Source: Streptoalloteichus tenebrarius (GTDB lineage Bacteria > Actinomycetota > Actinomycetes > Mycobacteriales > Pseudonocardiaceae). From it: DNA of 64,000 nt. Below, one piece after another: positions 8,495 to 17,611 of the stretch. The notes below the pieces were generated by a model. It searched no databases. It saw nothing but the letters and a program-made list of their open reading frames with translations, and was not told the origin of the DNA. Each line of letters begins with the position of its first letter. The stretch's first letter is position 1. A program made the position numbers and the translations under genes. Location: NCBI RefSeq assembly GCF_024171885.1, contig NZ_JAMTCP010000023.1:39410-103409 (forward strand), given 5' to 3'.

Positions 8495-8510
8495 TCAGAA
8501 CGACTCGGGG
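8343..8510. repeat. 16-bp degenerate tandem array
   Basis: Ten or so units of about 16 bases run head to tail, consensus near ACGACCGAGAGACACA. Unit starts: 8343, 8359, 8374, 8390, 8406, 8420, 8436, 8452, 8468, 8484, 8500; two units are 14-15 long. Central units agree best; outer ones decay to forms such as ACGCTTGAGGGCCGGA. There are no spacers, so it is not CRISPR. The right end runs over the stop codon and last codons of the Eis-like gene. Confidence 0.85.
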
Positions 8511-9721
8511 CAGTGGGGCGCGCGGTCCCCGGCGAACGCGCGGCTGACCGTCGCCACCGCGCCCGGCCGCGCCTCGCGCACCCGGCCCGCGTCGGCCAGC
8601 TCGACCAGCGTGGGGCCGCCGAGGAACGCGGAGCCGAGCGCGGCGACGTCCAGCACCAGGTCGGGCTCGGCCTCGGTCCGGCGCACGTCGGCGGTCCCGG
8701 ACGCGTCGATCCGCAGCCGCCACCGGCCGGCGTTCCACGGGCAGAACGCGTCGGTGACCTCCATCACGACGTCCGTGGGCGCGGCGTAACGGCGGGCCAT
8801 GAGTCCCCGGTCGACGTCCACCACTCGCGCCCAGAGCGCGTCGTGCAGGGTGCGCGGGGCCAGCCGGGGATCGACCAGGAGGTGGGGGAGCGGCTCGTCG
8901 GACCTGGCGAAGGGGTGTTCGACCTCGCCGACGAGGTCCAGGTCCAGCAGGTACCGCCACAGGGCCGCGTAGGCGACCGGTGTGGCGGCGACGATCTCCC
9001 GCACCCGGAGCAGGTGGCGGGGGCCGCGGTCGGTCCAGTCCTGCCGCACGGCGTACGTGGCGTACCCGTCCGGGTGGACGGCGAAGCGAAGCCGGGTGAA
9101 CCCGTCGGCGACCGCGTCGTCATCGGCGTACCACCACCGCCAGGCCGTCTCCGGCCGGGAGATCCAGCCGACGCTGGTCGCGGCCACTTTCGTGTGCAGC
9201 TCGCGCAGCAGCGGCGCCGCCTGCTCCTCGGGGAGGTCGCGCACCCGGTCCTCGCCCACGTCCACGCCGTCCCGGAACGCCGCGCCCCTCGGCACGGCGA
9301 CGCGGCACCGCCATGCCGCCGGCCCGTAGCCGAAGCGGCCGTAGATGCCGCCCTCCGAGGCCCACAGGGCCGCGACCGGCTCCGCTCCGGCCTCGTGCAG
9401 CCCGCGGAGCTGCGCGCGCATCAACGCCGTGAGCACGCCACGGCGGCGTTGGTCGACCGCGACGACCACTCCGGTGACACCGGCGACCGGGCTCGGCCCG
9501 ACACCGGGCAGCGTCATGTCGAGGGTGAGGGCGAAGGCGCCGCCCAGCAGGGTGCCGTCGGTGTCGAACGCGCCCAGGCTGCGCGGGAGTTCGACGCGCG
9601 CGGTGTCGCGCTCGACGGCCGCCGGCGTCGAGTTGACCAGGAAGGCGTCGTGGTCGAGGCGGATGTACTCCTCGATCTGGTGGGCGGCCAGCGGCCGGAC
9701 GGTCAGCGCGGATTCGGACAT
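8495..9721 (-). CDS. eis: Eis-family GNAT N-acetyltransferase
   Basis: 408 residues on the minus strand. Seen: GVTGVVVAVDQRRRG, the acetyl-CoA P-loop motif A (Q/R-x2-G-x-A/L form), then ALWASEGGIYGRFGYGPA, the Eis signature containing the general-acid Tyr. The C-terminus ends in Phe (PESF), matching the catalytic C-terminal carboxylate used by Eis. Residues about 290-400 form the SCP2-like third domain. Eis proteins acetylate lysines and aminoglycosides at several amines. In M. tuberculosis eis sits next to degV and comEA; here it is 50 kb away from those genes, so either it moved or this is a paralogue. Its stop codon lies in the 16-bp tandem array. Confidence 0.88.
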   Translation of the reverse strand: MSESALTVRPLAAHQIEEYIRLDHDAFLVNSTPAAVERDTARVELPRSLGAFDTDGTLLGGAFALTLDMTLPGVGPSPVAGVTGVVVAVDQRRRGVLTALMRAQLRGLHEAGAEPVAALWASEGGIYGRFGYGPAAWRCRVAVPRGAAFRDGVDVGEDRVRDLPEEQAAPLLRELHTKVAATSVGWISRPETAWRWWYADDDAVADGFTRLRFAVHPDGYATYAVRQDWTDRGPRHLLRVREIVAATPVAYAALWRYLLDLDLVGEVEHPFARSDEPLPHLLVDPRLAPRTLHDALWARVVDVDRGLMARRYAAPTDVVMEVTDAFCPWNAGRWRLRIDASGTADVRRTEAEPDLVLDVAALGSAFLGGPTLVELADAGRVREARPGAVATVSRAFAGDRAPHCPESF

Positions 9722-9802
9722 AACTCCGCTTGGTACTCGGTCCCGAGGTGCCCGGGCCAGCCGACATGACCGGTCGGGCGGCCCCCGGTCGTACGGTTTC
9801 GC

Positions 9803-10483
9803 TCAGTCGCGCACGCCGGAGAGGACGTCGGCGACCCGTTCGGGGCGCGCCACGTGCGGGCAGTGGCCGCCCAGCAGCTCCACGCACGCCGCGCCGAGGC
9901 GCTCGTGGGCCGCGCGGCGCATCCAGTCCGGGCGCAGGGTGCGGTCCTCGACCGGGAGCAGGTAGGTCGACGGGATCGCCCGGGGATCGGCGGTCGGGCG
10001 GTGCTGGTAGACCGCCTCGGCCCGGAACGGGCGCACCGTTCCCAGCGCCCAGCGCAGGGTGGCCAGGTCGCAGTCGTGGAACAGGAAGTACGCGGCGAGC
10101 ACCGGATCGGTGGACGGGTCCTGTCCCAGCCACTCCTGGTTGACCGTCGCCGCAGGGTCGCCGCCGACGTCCTCCAGCAGGCACGCGCCCCCGTCGAAGT
10201 CCGGGACGTAGGCGGCCAGCCACACCTGGTGGCTCGCGTCGAGGGCCTGGGCCAGCGCGGGCAGCAGCGCGCCGCTGCCCGAGTGGGCGACCACCACCGG
10301 CGCCCGCGCCCGGTCGGCCCACCAGCGGGTGGCGTGCCGCGCGTAGGCGGTGGCCGGTGCGTCGGCGGGCACCTCGGCCAGGTCGAGGCAGTGCGCGTGG
10401 TGACCGCGCTCGGACAGCGCCGCGACGAGCCGGTCCCATCCGGACGGAGCCTGCGTCGTGCCGTGCACGAGCACGAAGTCCAC
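9803..10483 (-). CDS. alpha/beta-hydrolase
   Basis: 226 residues. GTG 10483 follows GGAGG by 5 bases and opens with the first strand and oxyanion segment (VDFVLVHGTTQAPSGWD), so earlier in-frame codons are not used. The nucleophile elbow is VVAHSGSGALLP; an Asp in the loop after strand 6 (LLPVEDRTLRP) and a His in GGHCPHVARPE complete the likely triad. The size and HGTTQAP opening resemble small esterases or epoxide-hydrolase-like enzymes; the substrate cannot be read. It is 81 bases upstream of the Eis-like gene on the same strand. Confidence 0.8.
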   Translation of the reverse strand: MDFVLVHGTTQAPSGWDRLVAALSERGHHAHCLDLAEVPADAPATAYARHATRWWADRARAPVVVAHSGSGALLPALAQALDASHQVWLAAYVPDFDGGACLLEDVGGDPAATVNQEWLGQDPSTDPVLAAYFLFHDCDLATLRWALGTVRPFRAEAVYQHRPTADPRAIPSTYLLPVEDRTLRPDWMRRAAHERLGAACVELLGGHCPHVARPERVADVLSGVRD

Positions 10484-10741
10484 ACGCGCCTCCGGGACCG
10501 GGGGAGGTTCAAGATCCGGCACGCAGCCTAGCCAGGGACCCGCTTCCCCGGAACGGTCGACCGCGCTCCGCCGAGCGCGTCGCCGCGGCGACCGGCTCAC
10601 GGGAGGAGACAGTCCGAGCGTGACGCCGGTCACCTCGACGTGTTCCGGGGTGCGGACCGAGGGGGTCGCGCCTGTCCGAGGTTGGCCGGGGCGCGCGTCG
10701 CGCCGCCGTCGAGCACCGGCCACGCGGTGGTCCGAGAACGG

Positions 10742-10778
10742 GGAAGGGGTGGGACCGAAAACCGGTCCCACCCCTTCC
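10742..10778 (-). terminator. hairpin terminator after tRNA-Gly
   Basis: A 16-bp perfect stem (GGAAGGGGTGGGACCG) around AAAAC, 28 bases beyond the tRNA-Gly 3' end in its direction of transcription. The rest of the 10484-10805 gap shows no gene. Confidence 0.75.
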
Positions 10779-10805
10779 ACCAGGCCCTGACCTGGGCCCG
10801 CGGTG

Positions 10806-10879
10806 TGGAGCGGGTGACGGGAATCGAACCCGCACAACCAGCTTGGAAGGCTGGGGCTCTGCCATTGAGCTACACCCGC
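10806..10879 (-). tRNA. tRNA-Gly (TCC)
   Basis: Read on the minus strand: acceptor arms GCGGGTG/CACCCGC pair fully, the D-arm holds TAGCTCAATGGCAGAGC, the anticodon loop is CTTCCAA with anticodon TCC, the T-loop is GGTTCGATTCC, and discriminator T is followed by an encoded CCA. The terminator at 10742 lies just beyond it. Confidence 0.97.
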
Positions 10880-10903
10880 TTGCGGCCCGGAGCGCCGGGC
10901 GCG

Positions 10904-10932
10904 TTCAACAGCCTAGCGCGTCACGCTAGGCT
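10904..10932. promoter_or_regulatory. divergent tRNA promoter palindrome
   Basis: AGCCTAGCG-CGTCA-CGCTAGGCT is a perfect inverted repeat with 9-bp arms. Each arm contains TAGGCT, so a -10 box faces each way: rightward (10927-10932) toward tRNA-Pro, leftward (10915-10910) toward tRNA-Gly. For the rightward one TTCAAC at 10904-10909 is a fair -35 at 17-base spacing. Confidence 0.5.
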
Positions 10933-10986
10933 GCTTGTGCACCACCGGTCAGAAAGTCGGCCCAGCCGAGGTGACCGACGGTGCGA

Positions 10987-11060
10987 CGGGGTGTGGCGCA
11001 GCTTGGTAGCGCACTCGCTTTGGGTGCGAGGGGCCGTGGGTTCGAATCCCGCCACCCCGA
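10987..11060 (+). tRNA. tRNA-Pro (TGG)
   Basis: Acceptor arms CGGGGTG/CACCCCG pair fully; D-arm GCGCAGCTTGGTAGCGC; anticodon stem CTCGC/GCGAG around TTTGGGT with anticodon TGG; T-loop GGTTCGAATCC; discriminator A. CCA is not encoded, unlike the neighbouring tRNA-Gly. Confidence 0.97.
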
Positions 11061-11084
11061 CGACGTCGGGCAGGAGCGGAGGGT

Positions 11085-11300
11085 GTGTTGGCGGAGCGGT
11101 TGAGGTACCGGTTGACCACCGGTCCCGACGACGCCGCGTTCTGCCGCCGGATCAGCGCCCTGCTCGACGAGGGGTACCGCCCGCACGGCTCGCCCGCCCT
11201 CACCTTCGACGGGGAGCGCGTCGTCGCGGCCCAGGCCCTGGTCTGGGCCTCCGCCCCCGCGGGCGCGCCCGGCGCCGCGGTGGAGACCGCGCGCGGCTAG
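11085..11300 (+). CDS. DUF1737-like small protein
   Basis: 71 residues from GTG 11085. RLRYRLTTGPDDAAFCRRIS followed by ALLDEGYRPHGSPALTFDGE and VVAAQALVW matches the short DUF1737 domain of about 50 residues, found alone or at the ends of other proteins; its function is unknown. The Ala/Gly-rich tail after VWA is not conserved. It lies 24 bases after tRNA-Pro and 121 before tig. Confidence 0.8.
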   Translation: MLAERLRYRLTTGPDDAAFCRRISALLDEGYRPHGSPALTFDGERVVAAQALVWASAPAGAPGAAVETARG

Positions 11301-11339
11301 GGCCGCGAGGGCCAGCTTCGGGTGGACCCCCTGACGGCC

Positions 11340-11345
11340 TAGACT
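11340..11345 (+). promoter_or_regulatory. candidate -10 box of tig promoter
   Basis: TAGACT lies 76 bases before the tig start. A GAGGAG ribosome site precedes GTG/ATG at 11422, so this would give an mRNA with a leader of about 70 bases. Confidence 0.45.
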
Positions 11346-11421
11346 TGGCCGGACGTCCACGCGCCGCCGTCGGGCCTGGCGCTGGACCCCCACTGCACGC
11401 CCTGTTCCACGAGGAGACCAC

Positions 11422-12804
11422 GTGAAGAGCACCGTCGAGCAGCTCAGCCCGACGCGCGTCCGGATCAACGTCGAGGTGCCGTTCGACGAGCTCAAGCCGA
11501 GCTTCGATCGCGCCTACCGGAAGCTCGCCCAGCAGGTCCGCATCCCCGGCTTCCGCCCTGGCAAGGCGCCGGCCCGCGTGCTGGAGAGCCGGATCGGTCG
11601 CGCCCCGGTGCTCGACGAGGTCGTCAACGAGGCCATCCCCGCCAAGTACGGCGAGGCCGTCACCGCCGGCGAGGTGCGCCCGCTGGGCCAGCCGGACATC
11701 GAGGTGACCAAGCTGGAGGACGGCGAGCTGCTGGCCTTCACCGCCGAGGTGGACGTCCGGCCGAAGATCGAGCTGCCCGCCTTCGACGGCATCACCGTCA
11801 CCGTCGACGACGTCGAGGTGACCGACGAGGACGTGGACAAGCAGCTCGACGAGCTGCGCGCCCGCTTCGGCACCCTGGTCGGCGTCGAGCGCCCCGTCCA
11901 GCAGGGCGACTTCGTCGTCCTCGACCTGTCGGCCACCGTGGACGGCGAGGACGTCCCCGACGCCCGGACCACCGGCCTGTCCTACGAGGTCGGCTCCGGC
12001 CAGCTCGTCGAGGGCATCGACGACGCCCTGGTCGGCGCCGCCGAGGGTGAGACCCGCTCCTTCACCACCACCCTGGTGGCCGGCGAGCACGCCGGCAAGC
12101 AGGCCGAGGTCAGCGCCGTGGTCACCTCGGTGAAGGAGCGGCAGCTCCCCGAGGCCGACGACGAGTTCGCGCAGCTCGCCAGCGAGTTCGACACCCTGGA
12201 CGAGCTGAAGGCCGACCTGCGGGAGCGGCTGGGCCGCGTCAAGCGCATGCAGCAGGCCATGCAGGCCCGCGACAAGGTGCTGGAGGCCCTGCTGGAGGCG
12301 GCCGAGGTGCCGCTGCCGGAGAAGGTCGTCGAGTCCGAGGTGGGCGTGCGCAAGCACGACGCCGTGCACCCGTTCGACCACGACGAGGCGCGCTTCGCCC
12401 AGTGGCTGGAGTCGCAGGGCCAGACCCTGGAGGACTTCGAGAAGGAGGCCCGCGAGGACGCCGAGCGCGCGGTCAAGACCCAGTTGCTGCTCGACGCCAT
12501 CGCCGACGCCGAGGAGCTCGGGGTCACCGACCAGGAGCTGACCGAGCGCATCGTGTACCAGGCGCAGCGCTTCGGCATCAGCCCCGACGAGTACGTGCAG
12601 CGCGCCCAGCAGGCCGGCCAGCTCGGCGTGATCTTCGCCGACGTGCGGCGCGGCAAGGCCCTCGGCGTCGTGGTCCGGCAGGCGACCGTGACCGACGCGT
12701 CCGGCGCGACCGTGGACTTGTCCGACCTGTTCGGCGAGGAGCAGGGCGGGAAGGACGAGTCGGGCGCCGAGTCCGCCGAGGCCGGTCAGACCGAGCAGAA
12801 GTGA
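11422..12804 (+). CDS. tig: trigger factor chaperone/prolyl isomerase
   Basis: 460 residues from GTG 11422 behind GAGGAG. Domains in order: ribosome-binding tail domain 1-115 with the signature GFRPGKAP (residues about 44-51); FKBP-type isomerase domain about 155-240 with [15 protein letters not shown] and [18 protein letters not shown]; helical C-terminal chaperone domain about 255-430. It binds L23 at the exit tunnel and shields nascent chains. An acidic Ser/Glu-rich tail (430-460) is typical of actinobacterial versions. It is followed by the clpP1-clpP2-clpX cluster, as in M. tuberculosis. Confidence 0.97.
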   Translation: MKSTVEQLSPTRVRINVEVPFDELKPSFDRAYRKLAQQVRIPGFRPGKAPARVLESRIGRAPVLDEVVNEAIPAKYGEAVTAGEVRPLGQPDIEVTKLEDGELLAFTAEVDVRPKIELPAFDGITVTVDDVEVTDEDVDKQLDELRARFGTLVGVERPVQQGDFVVLDLSATVDGEDVPDARTTGLSYEVGSGQLVEGIDDALVGAAEGETRSFTTTLVAGEHAGKQAEVSAVVTSVKERQLPEADDEFAQLASEFDTLDELKADLRERLGRVKRMQQAMQARDKVLEALLEAAEVPLPEKVVESEVGVRKHDAVHPFDHDEARFAQWLESQGQTLEDFEKEAREDAERAVKTQLLLDAIADAEELGVTDQELTERIVYQAQRFGISPDEYVQRAQQAGQLGVIFADVRRGKALGVVVRQATVTDASGATVDLSDLFGEEQGGKDESGAESAEAGQTEQK

Positions 12805-12811
12805 TCACCGG

Positions 12812-12838
12812 GCGTGCCGGGACCGCCTTCCGGCACGC
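12812..12838 (+). terminator. hairpin terminator after tig
   Basis: Stem GCGTGCCGG/CCGGCACGC, 9-base loop, 8 bases after the stop. TAGGGT at about 12887 further on may be the -10 box of the clpP1-clpP2 operon. Confidence 0.7.
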
Positions 12839-13032
12839 TCTCAGCGAACGCGGGCGGTGTCGGGAAGTCGGCGCCGCCCGCCTTCGTTAGGGTCGGTTGG
12901 GACGGGTCCGCCACACGGACCCCACGGCTTACGCAAGACCAACGAAGGATCACGGCGGGGCACCCCGCCGGCGTCGACGGCGCCGGCCCCGGGCCGCTCG
13001 CCCGCCGACCACCTGGGAGAAAGCAGGCAGAC

Positions 13033-13662
13033 GTGACGCAGCACCTCACCGTCCCCGGGGGCGGTCCCACGCTTCCGCAGATGCGGGCCGGCGGGGGCAT
13101 GTCGCTCAACGACTCGGTGTTCGAGCGGCTGCTCCGTGAGCGGATCATCTTCCTCGGCCAGCAGGTCGACGACGCGATCGCGAACCAGATCTGCGCGCAG
13201 CTCCTGCTGCTGGCCGCGGAGGACCCGGAGCGGGACATCACGCTCCACATCAACTCGCCGGGTGGCTCGGTCACCGCGGGCATGGCGATCTACGACACCA
13301 TGCAGTACGTCGAGTGCGACATCAAGACGGTGGGCATGGGCCTGGCGGCCTCGATGGGGCAGTTCCTGCTCTGCGCCGGGACCCCGGGCAAGCGTTACGC
13401 CCTGCCGCACGCGCGGATCATGATGCACCAGCCGTCCGCCGGCGTCGGCGGGACCGCCTCCGACATCAAGATCCAGGCTGAGGTCTTCGCCAAGCACAAG
13501 CGGGAGATGGCGGAGCTGATCGCCCAGCACACGGGGCAGCCGGTCGACAAGATCGCCGAGGACTCCGAGCGGGACCGGTGGTTCACCGCCCACGAGGCCC
13601 TGGAGTACGGCTTCATCGACCACGTCGTCACCCGCGCCACCCAGCTCGCCGACGGCAACTGA
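13033..13662 (+). CDS. clpP1: ATP-dependent Clp protease proteolytic subunit ClpP1
   Basis: 209 residues. GTG 13033 is chosen because it gives the usual short propeptide before [19 protein letters not shown]. The catalytic triad is visible: Ser in GLAASMGQF, His in MMHQPSAG, Asp in [23 protein letters not shown] is the substrate-binding strand and hinge. Actinobacterial ClpP1 and ClpP2 form a mixed 14-mer that works with ClpX or ClpC1. clpP2 follows after 21 bases in the same operon. Confidence 0.96.
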   Translation: MTQHLTVPGGGPTLPQMRAGGGMSLNDSVFERLLRERIIFLGQQVDDAIANQICAQLLLLAAEDPERDITLHINSPGGSVTAGMAIYDTMQYVECDIKTVGMGLAASMGQFLLCAGTPGKRYALPHARIMMHQPSAGVGGTASDIKIQAEVFAKHKREMAELIAQHTGQPVDKIAEDSERDRWFTAHEALEYGFIDHVVTRATQLADGN

Positions 13663-13683
13663 CCGCACCACGAGGAGACACCA

Positions 13684-14337
13684 GTGAGCCTCTTCCTCAC
13701 CCCCAACTCCCGGCTCGTGACGCCGCAGTCGCGGTACGTGCTGCCGTCCTTCGTGGAGCGCACCAGCTACGGGATCAAGGAGTCCAACCCGTACAACAAG
13801 CTCTTCGAGGAGCGGATCATCTTCCTCGGGGTGCAGATCGACGACGCGTCGGCCAACGACGTGATGGCGCAGTTGCTCTACCTCGAGGGCGACGACCCCG
13901 ACCGCGAGATCACGATGTACATCAACTCGCCGGGCGGCTCGTTCACGGCGCTGATGGCCATCTACGACACGATGCAGCACGTCCGGCCGGACATCACCAC
14001 GTTCTGCCTGGGCCAGGCCGCCTCCGCGGCCGCCGTGCTGCTGGCCGCCGGCACGCCGGGCAAGCGGTTCGCGCTGCCCAACGCCAGGGTGATGATCCAC
14101 CAGCCGTCCACCGAGGGCGCCTACGGCCAGGTGTCGGACCTGGAGATCCAGGCCGCCGAGATCCAGCGGGTGCGCACCCTGCTGGAGACCACGCTGGCCA
14201 GGCACACCAACAAGGACGTCGAGCAGGTCCGGCGCGACATCGAGCGGGACAAGATCCTCACGGCCGACGAGGCCAAGGAGTACGGGATCATCGACGACGT
14301 CCTGACCAGCAAGAAGCCCGTTCCGTCGAAGCGCTGA
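13684..14337 (+). CDS. clpP2: ATP-dependent Clp protease proteolytic subunit ClpP2
   Basis: 217 residues from GTG 13684 behind GAGGAG. Triad: Ser in [16 protein letters not shown], His in VMIHQPS, Asp in [12 protein letters not shown]. The N-terminus is longer than in ClpP1 ([19 protein letters not shown]), as in mycobacterial ClpP2, which supplies the ring that docks ClpX. The two proteins clearly differ in the handle region, which fits heteromer formation rather than recent duplication. Confidence 0.96.
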   Translation: MSLFLTPNSRLVTPQSRYVLPSFVERTSYGIKESNPYNKLFEERIIFLGVQIDDASANDVMAQLLYLEGDDPDREITMYINSPGGSFTALMAIYDTMQHVRPDITTFCLGQAASAAAVLLAAGTPGKRFALPNARVMIHQPSTEGAYGQVSDLEIQAAEIQRVRTLLETTLARHTNKDVEQVRRDIERDKILTADEAKEYGIIDDVLTSKKPVPSKR

Positions 14338-14487
14338 CGCACGGGAGGCGGGCCAGTCCTCCCCCGGTCGCCCGGCCGGGGGAGGGGCCGGCCCGGCGAC
14401 CGCGACACGCCGTCGTGACCTGCCCCTCCGGGGTTGTCCGCGCGTGTCGGGGCAGGCTGGTGCTCCCGCTCACACGGGATGGGCGGG

Positions 14488-14493
14488 TACCGT
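14488..14493 (+). promoter_or_regulatory. candidate -10 box of clpX promoter
   Basis: TACCGT lies 62 bases before clpX ATG 14555, in a 217-base gap after clpP2, so clpX may have its own promoter. AGAGGT 7 bases before the ATG is the ribosome site. Confidence 0.45.
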
Positions 14494-14554
14494 CGAGGCA
14501 AGTAAGCCAGGCGCACCGGTGGGGGTGCGCCGGAGGGGACAGAGGTCAGCGGCC

Positions 14555-15829
<1,275 letters not shown>

Positions 15830-15848
15830 CCGCCGACCCCAGACTCAC

Positions 15849-15887
15849 CCGCCGGGCCCCGAGGACGTCGTCCTCGGGGCCCGGCGG
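15849..15887 (+). terminator. hairpin terminator after clpX
   Basis: A perfect 19-bp stem (CCGCCGGGCCCCGAGGACG) with a one-base nominal loop, 19 bases beyond the clpX stop; no U-tract. The following 15890-16117 shows no gene. Confidence 0.85.
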
Positions 15888-16117
15888 CGTTTCCGGCGTT
15901 CCGGGGAGGGCGCCACCCGCCGAAGGCAGGAAATGTCACAGGTGAGAATCGACGACCATTCTGGGTGAACGGCGGATTGACACCGCGGCCCACGATTCCT
16001 CGCGGTGATGATCAACACCGGTTGGTGCCCCGATCGGAGGTATGACCTGTTATCGCCCGGAACGGAAGATCGTGCCGGGCGAGACCCGCCCTGACCGACT
16101 TCGGAAGGGACCCTTTC

Positions 16118-16522
16118 GTGAAGACGATCTACCGCTTCGTGTTGGCGTTCGCCCTCCTGCTGGGCGTCACCGGTGTCGCGACCGCGCAGACCTCCCCGCT
16201 GGGGGCCGCCGAGGCCGGGGGCGGGGTGCGCTCGGTGACGCTGACCACGACCGGCGGCTTCGCGGGCGTGCACGAGACCGTGACCGTGACCGACCAGACC
16301 GCGTACCCGAAGAAGGACCAACTGTTCGCCCTGGTCACGCGGGCGGACTTCCGGGCGCTGAAGGACAGGTACCTGCCCGCCAACACCTGTTGCGACCGGT
16401 TCTTCTACACCCTTGAGGTGACCTACGCCGACGGTCAGTACAAGAAGGTCGAGACCATGGACGACGCCAACGCCCCCAAGGTCCTCTTCGACGTGATCCA
16501 GCTCCTGCGCTCCACGCGCTGA
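16118..16522 (+). CDS. secreted emfourin-like protein (candidate protease inhibitor)
   Basis: 134 residues from GTG 16118 behind GGAAGGG. Residues 1-23 are a signal peptide (cut near ATA-QT). The mature part follows the order seen in emfourin, an inhibitor of M4 metalloproteases: a first strand ending TTGGFAG, an acidic/basic helix region with LVTRADFRAL, then FYTLEVTYADGQ and a closing APKVLFDVIQLL helix. A CC pair (residues about 88-89) in PANTCCDRF is unusual. No protease gene of the M4 type adjoins it, so the target is not indicated. The call rests on pattern only. Confidence 0.55.
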   Translation: MKTIYRFVLAFALLLGVTGVATAQTSPLGAAEAGGGVRSVTLTTTGGFAGVHETVTVTDQTAYPKKDQLFALVTRADFRALKDRYLPANTCCDRFFYTLEVTYADGQYKKVETMDDANAPKVLFDVIQLLRSTR

Positions 16523-16534
16523 CACCGCGCCACG

Positions 16535-16565
16535 ATGCCGGCGGTCGCCCCGCGACCGCCGGCAT
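16535..16565. terminator. bidirectional hairpin terminator
   Basis: Perfect 14-bp stem ATGCCGGCGGTCGC, 3-base loop, between the convergent emfourin-like gene and the esterase gene ending at 16589. Confidence 0.85.
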
Positions 16566-16588
16566 TCGCGTGTCAACCGTTTCGCGAA

Positions 16589-17509
16589 TCAGACGTGACG
16601 GCCGACGAAACGAATGGCTTCCGGAAGAACCCGTCGGTAATAGTCGTCATTGTGGGCGCCGGGTCCGGTCGAGCCGATGACGGGTTTCGCCTCCCTGATG
16701 AAGCGCCGCGTCCCCTCGATGAACCGGTCCTCGGTCCCGCACCAGACGCCGACCGGGACGTCCCCCAGTTTGTCGATGTTGCGCAACGGGTCCGACGCCG
16801 CCCAGTCGGAGGCGTCCGGGAACGCGTCGCGCTTGCGCATCTCCCGCCACGACAGCAGGAGCGCCGGGGAGATCGCGGCCACCGCCCTGACGGGGTCGCG
16901 GCGCTCCCGGCGACGGCGGGCGTAGAGCAGGGCCCCGAACCCGCCCATGGAGATGCCGGCGACCGCGAACGGGCGGTGCGCGGCGCCACCCAGCCGCCGT
17001 TCGGCCAGCCAGCGCGGGACCTCCTCCAACAGCATCGTCATGGGGTCGTCGTCGGGGCGGTTACGGTGCCAGTAGCTGTTGCCGCCGTCGACCGTGACGA
17101 AGGCGTAGGGCCGGGCGGCGCCCTCCGAGACCGCGCTGGAGAGCATCTCGGGCAGGGTGCCGATCGCGCGGGCGTTGCCGAACCGGCCGTGCAGCATGAG
17201 GCAGACCGGCAGGTCCCGCCTCGGGATGTCCCTGGGGTAGATGGTGACGAGGTCGATCTCCCGTCGCCGGGCCGCCGAGTACACGCGGTCGATCACGACG
17301 CCGGCACGCGCGGGGTCGGGGCCGGAGGTGGCGGCGCGCCGGGCGACCGACGGGGGTTCGCTCTGGCGGGTGGCGCTGGTGAGGACCAGACCGGCCAGCG
17401 CGGTGGTTCCGGCGGCGACGGTCGTGCCGAGCAGCACGCGTCGGCTCATGCCGCGCCGTGTCGTGTCGCCCCGCTCGCGCATCCCCCACCTCCGAGCCGT
17501 CCGGCTCAT
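16589..17509 (-). CDS. exported putative esterase (alpha/beta-hydrolase)
   Basis: 306 residues from ATG 17509; in-frame ATGs at 17482 and 17449 are also possible. The N-terminus has RRGMSRRVLLGTTVAAGT, a twin-arginine-like basic stretch before a hydrophobic core, so export is likely. The fold is that of the esterase D/antigen 85 group: strand plus LMLHGRFGNA, nucleophile Ser in GISMGGFG (about residue 196), Asp in CGTEDRFIEG, and His in PGAHNDDYY. Two segments (residues about 60-120 and 250-306) match a secreted acyl-esterase layout. Substrate not readable. It is convergent with the emfourin-like gene and 102 bases from the next gene upstream of it on the plus-strand coordinate. Confidence 0.8.
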   Translation of the reverse strand: MSRTARRWGMRERGDTTRRGMSRRVLLGTTVAAGTTALAGLVLTSATRQSEPPSVARRAATSGPDPARAGVVIDRVYSAARRREIDLVTIYPRDIPRRDLPVCLMLHGRFGNARAIGTLPEMLSSAVSEGAARPYAFVTVDGGNSYWHRNRPDDDPMTMLLEEVPRWLAERRLGGAAHRPFAVAGISMGGFGALLYARRRRERRDPVRAVAAISPALLLSWREMRKRDAFPDASDWAASDPLRNIDKLGDVPVGVWCGTEDRFIEGTRRFIREAKPVIGSTGPGAHNDDYYRRVLPEAIRFVGRHV

Positions 17510-17611
17510 CGTGCGGCACCACGCCGCCCATGAGCCAGCCCGATGCCCGACCTGACACCGAGTTATGACCGAAGGGTGGGAATCCGGCCGCCGGGTGAGT
17601 CGGAAAACCGG

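Noticed and set aside
8343..8510. Possible CRISPR array
   Set aside because: Units are 16 bases with no spacers and strong decay, and no cas genes are present.
12805..13032. ClgR operator before clpP1
   Set aside because: A ClgR-type CGC-N5-GCG site was expected from mycobacteria, but no convincing match was found.
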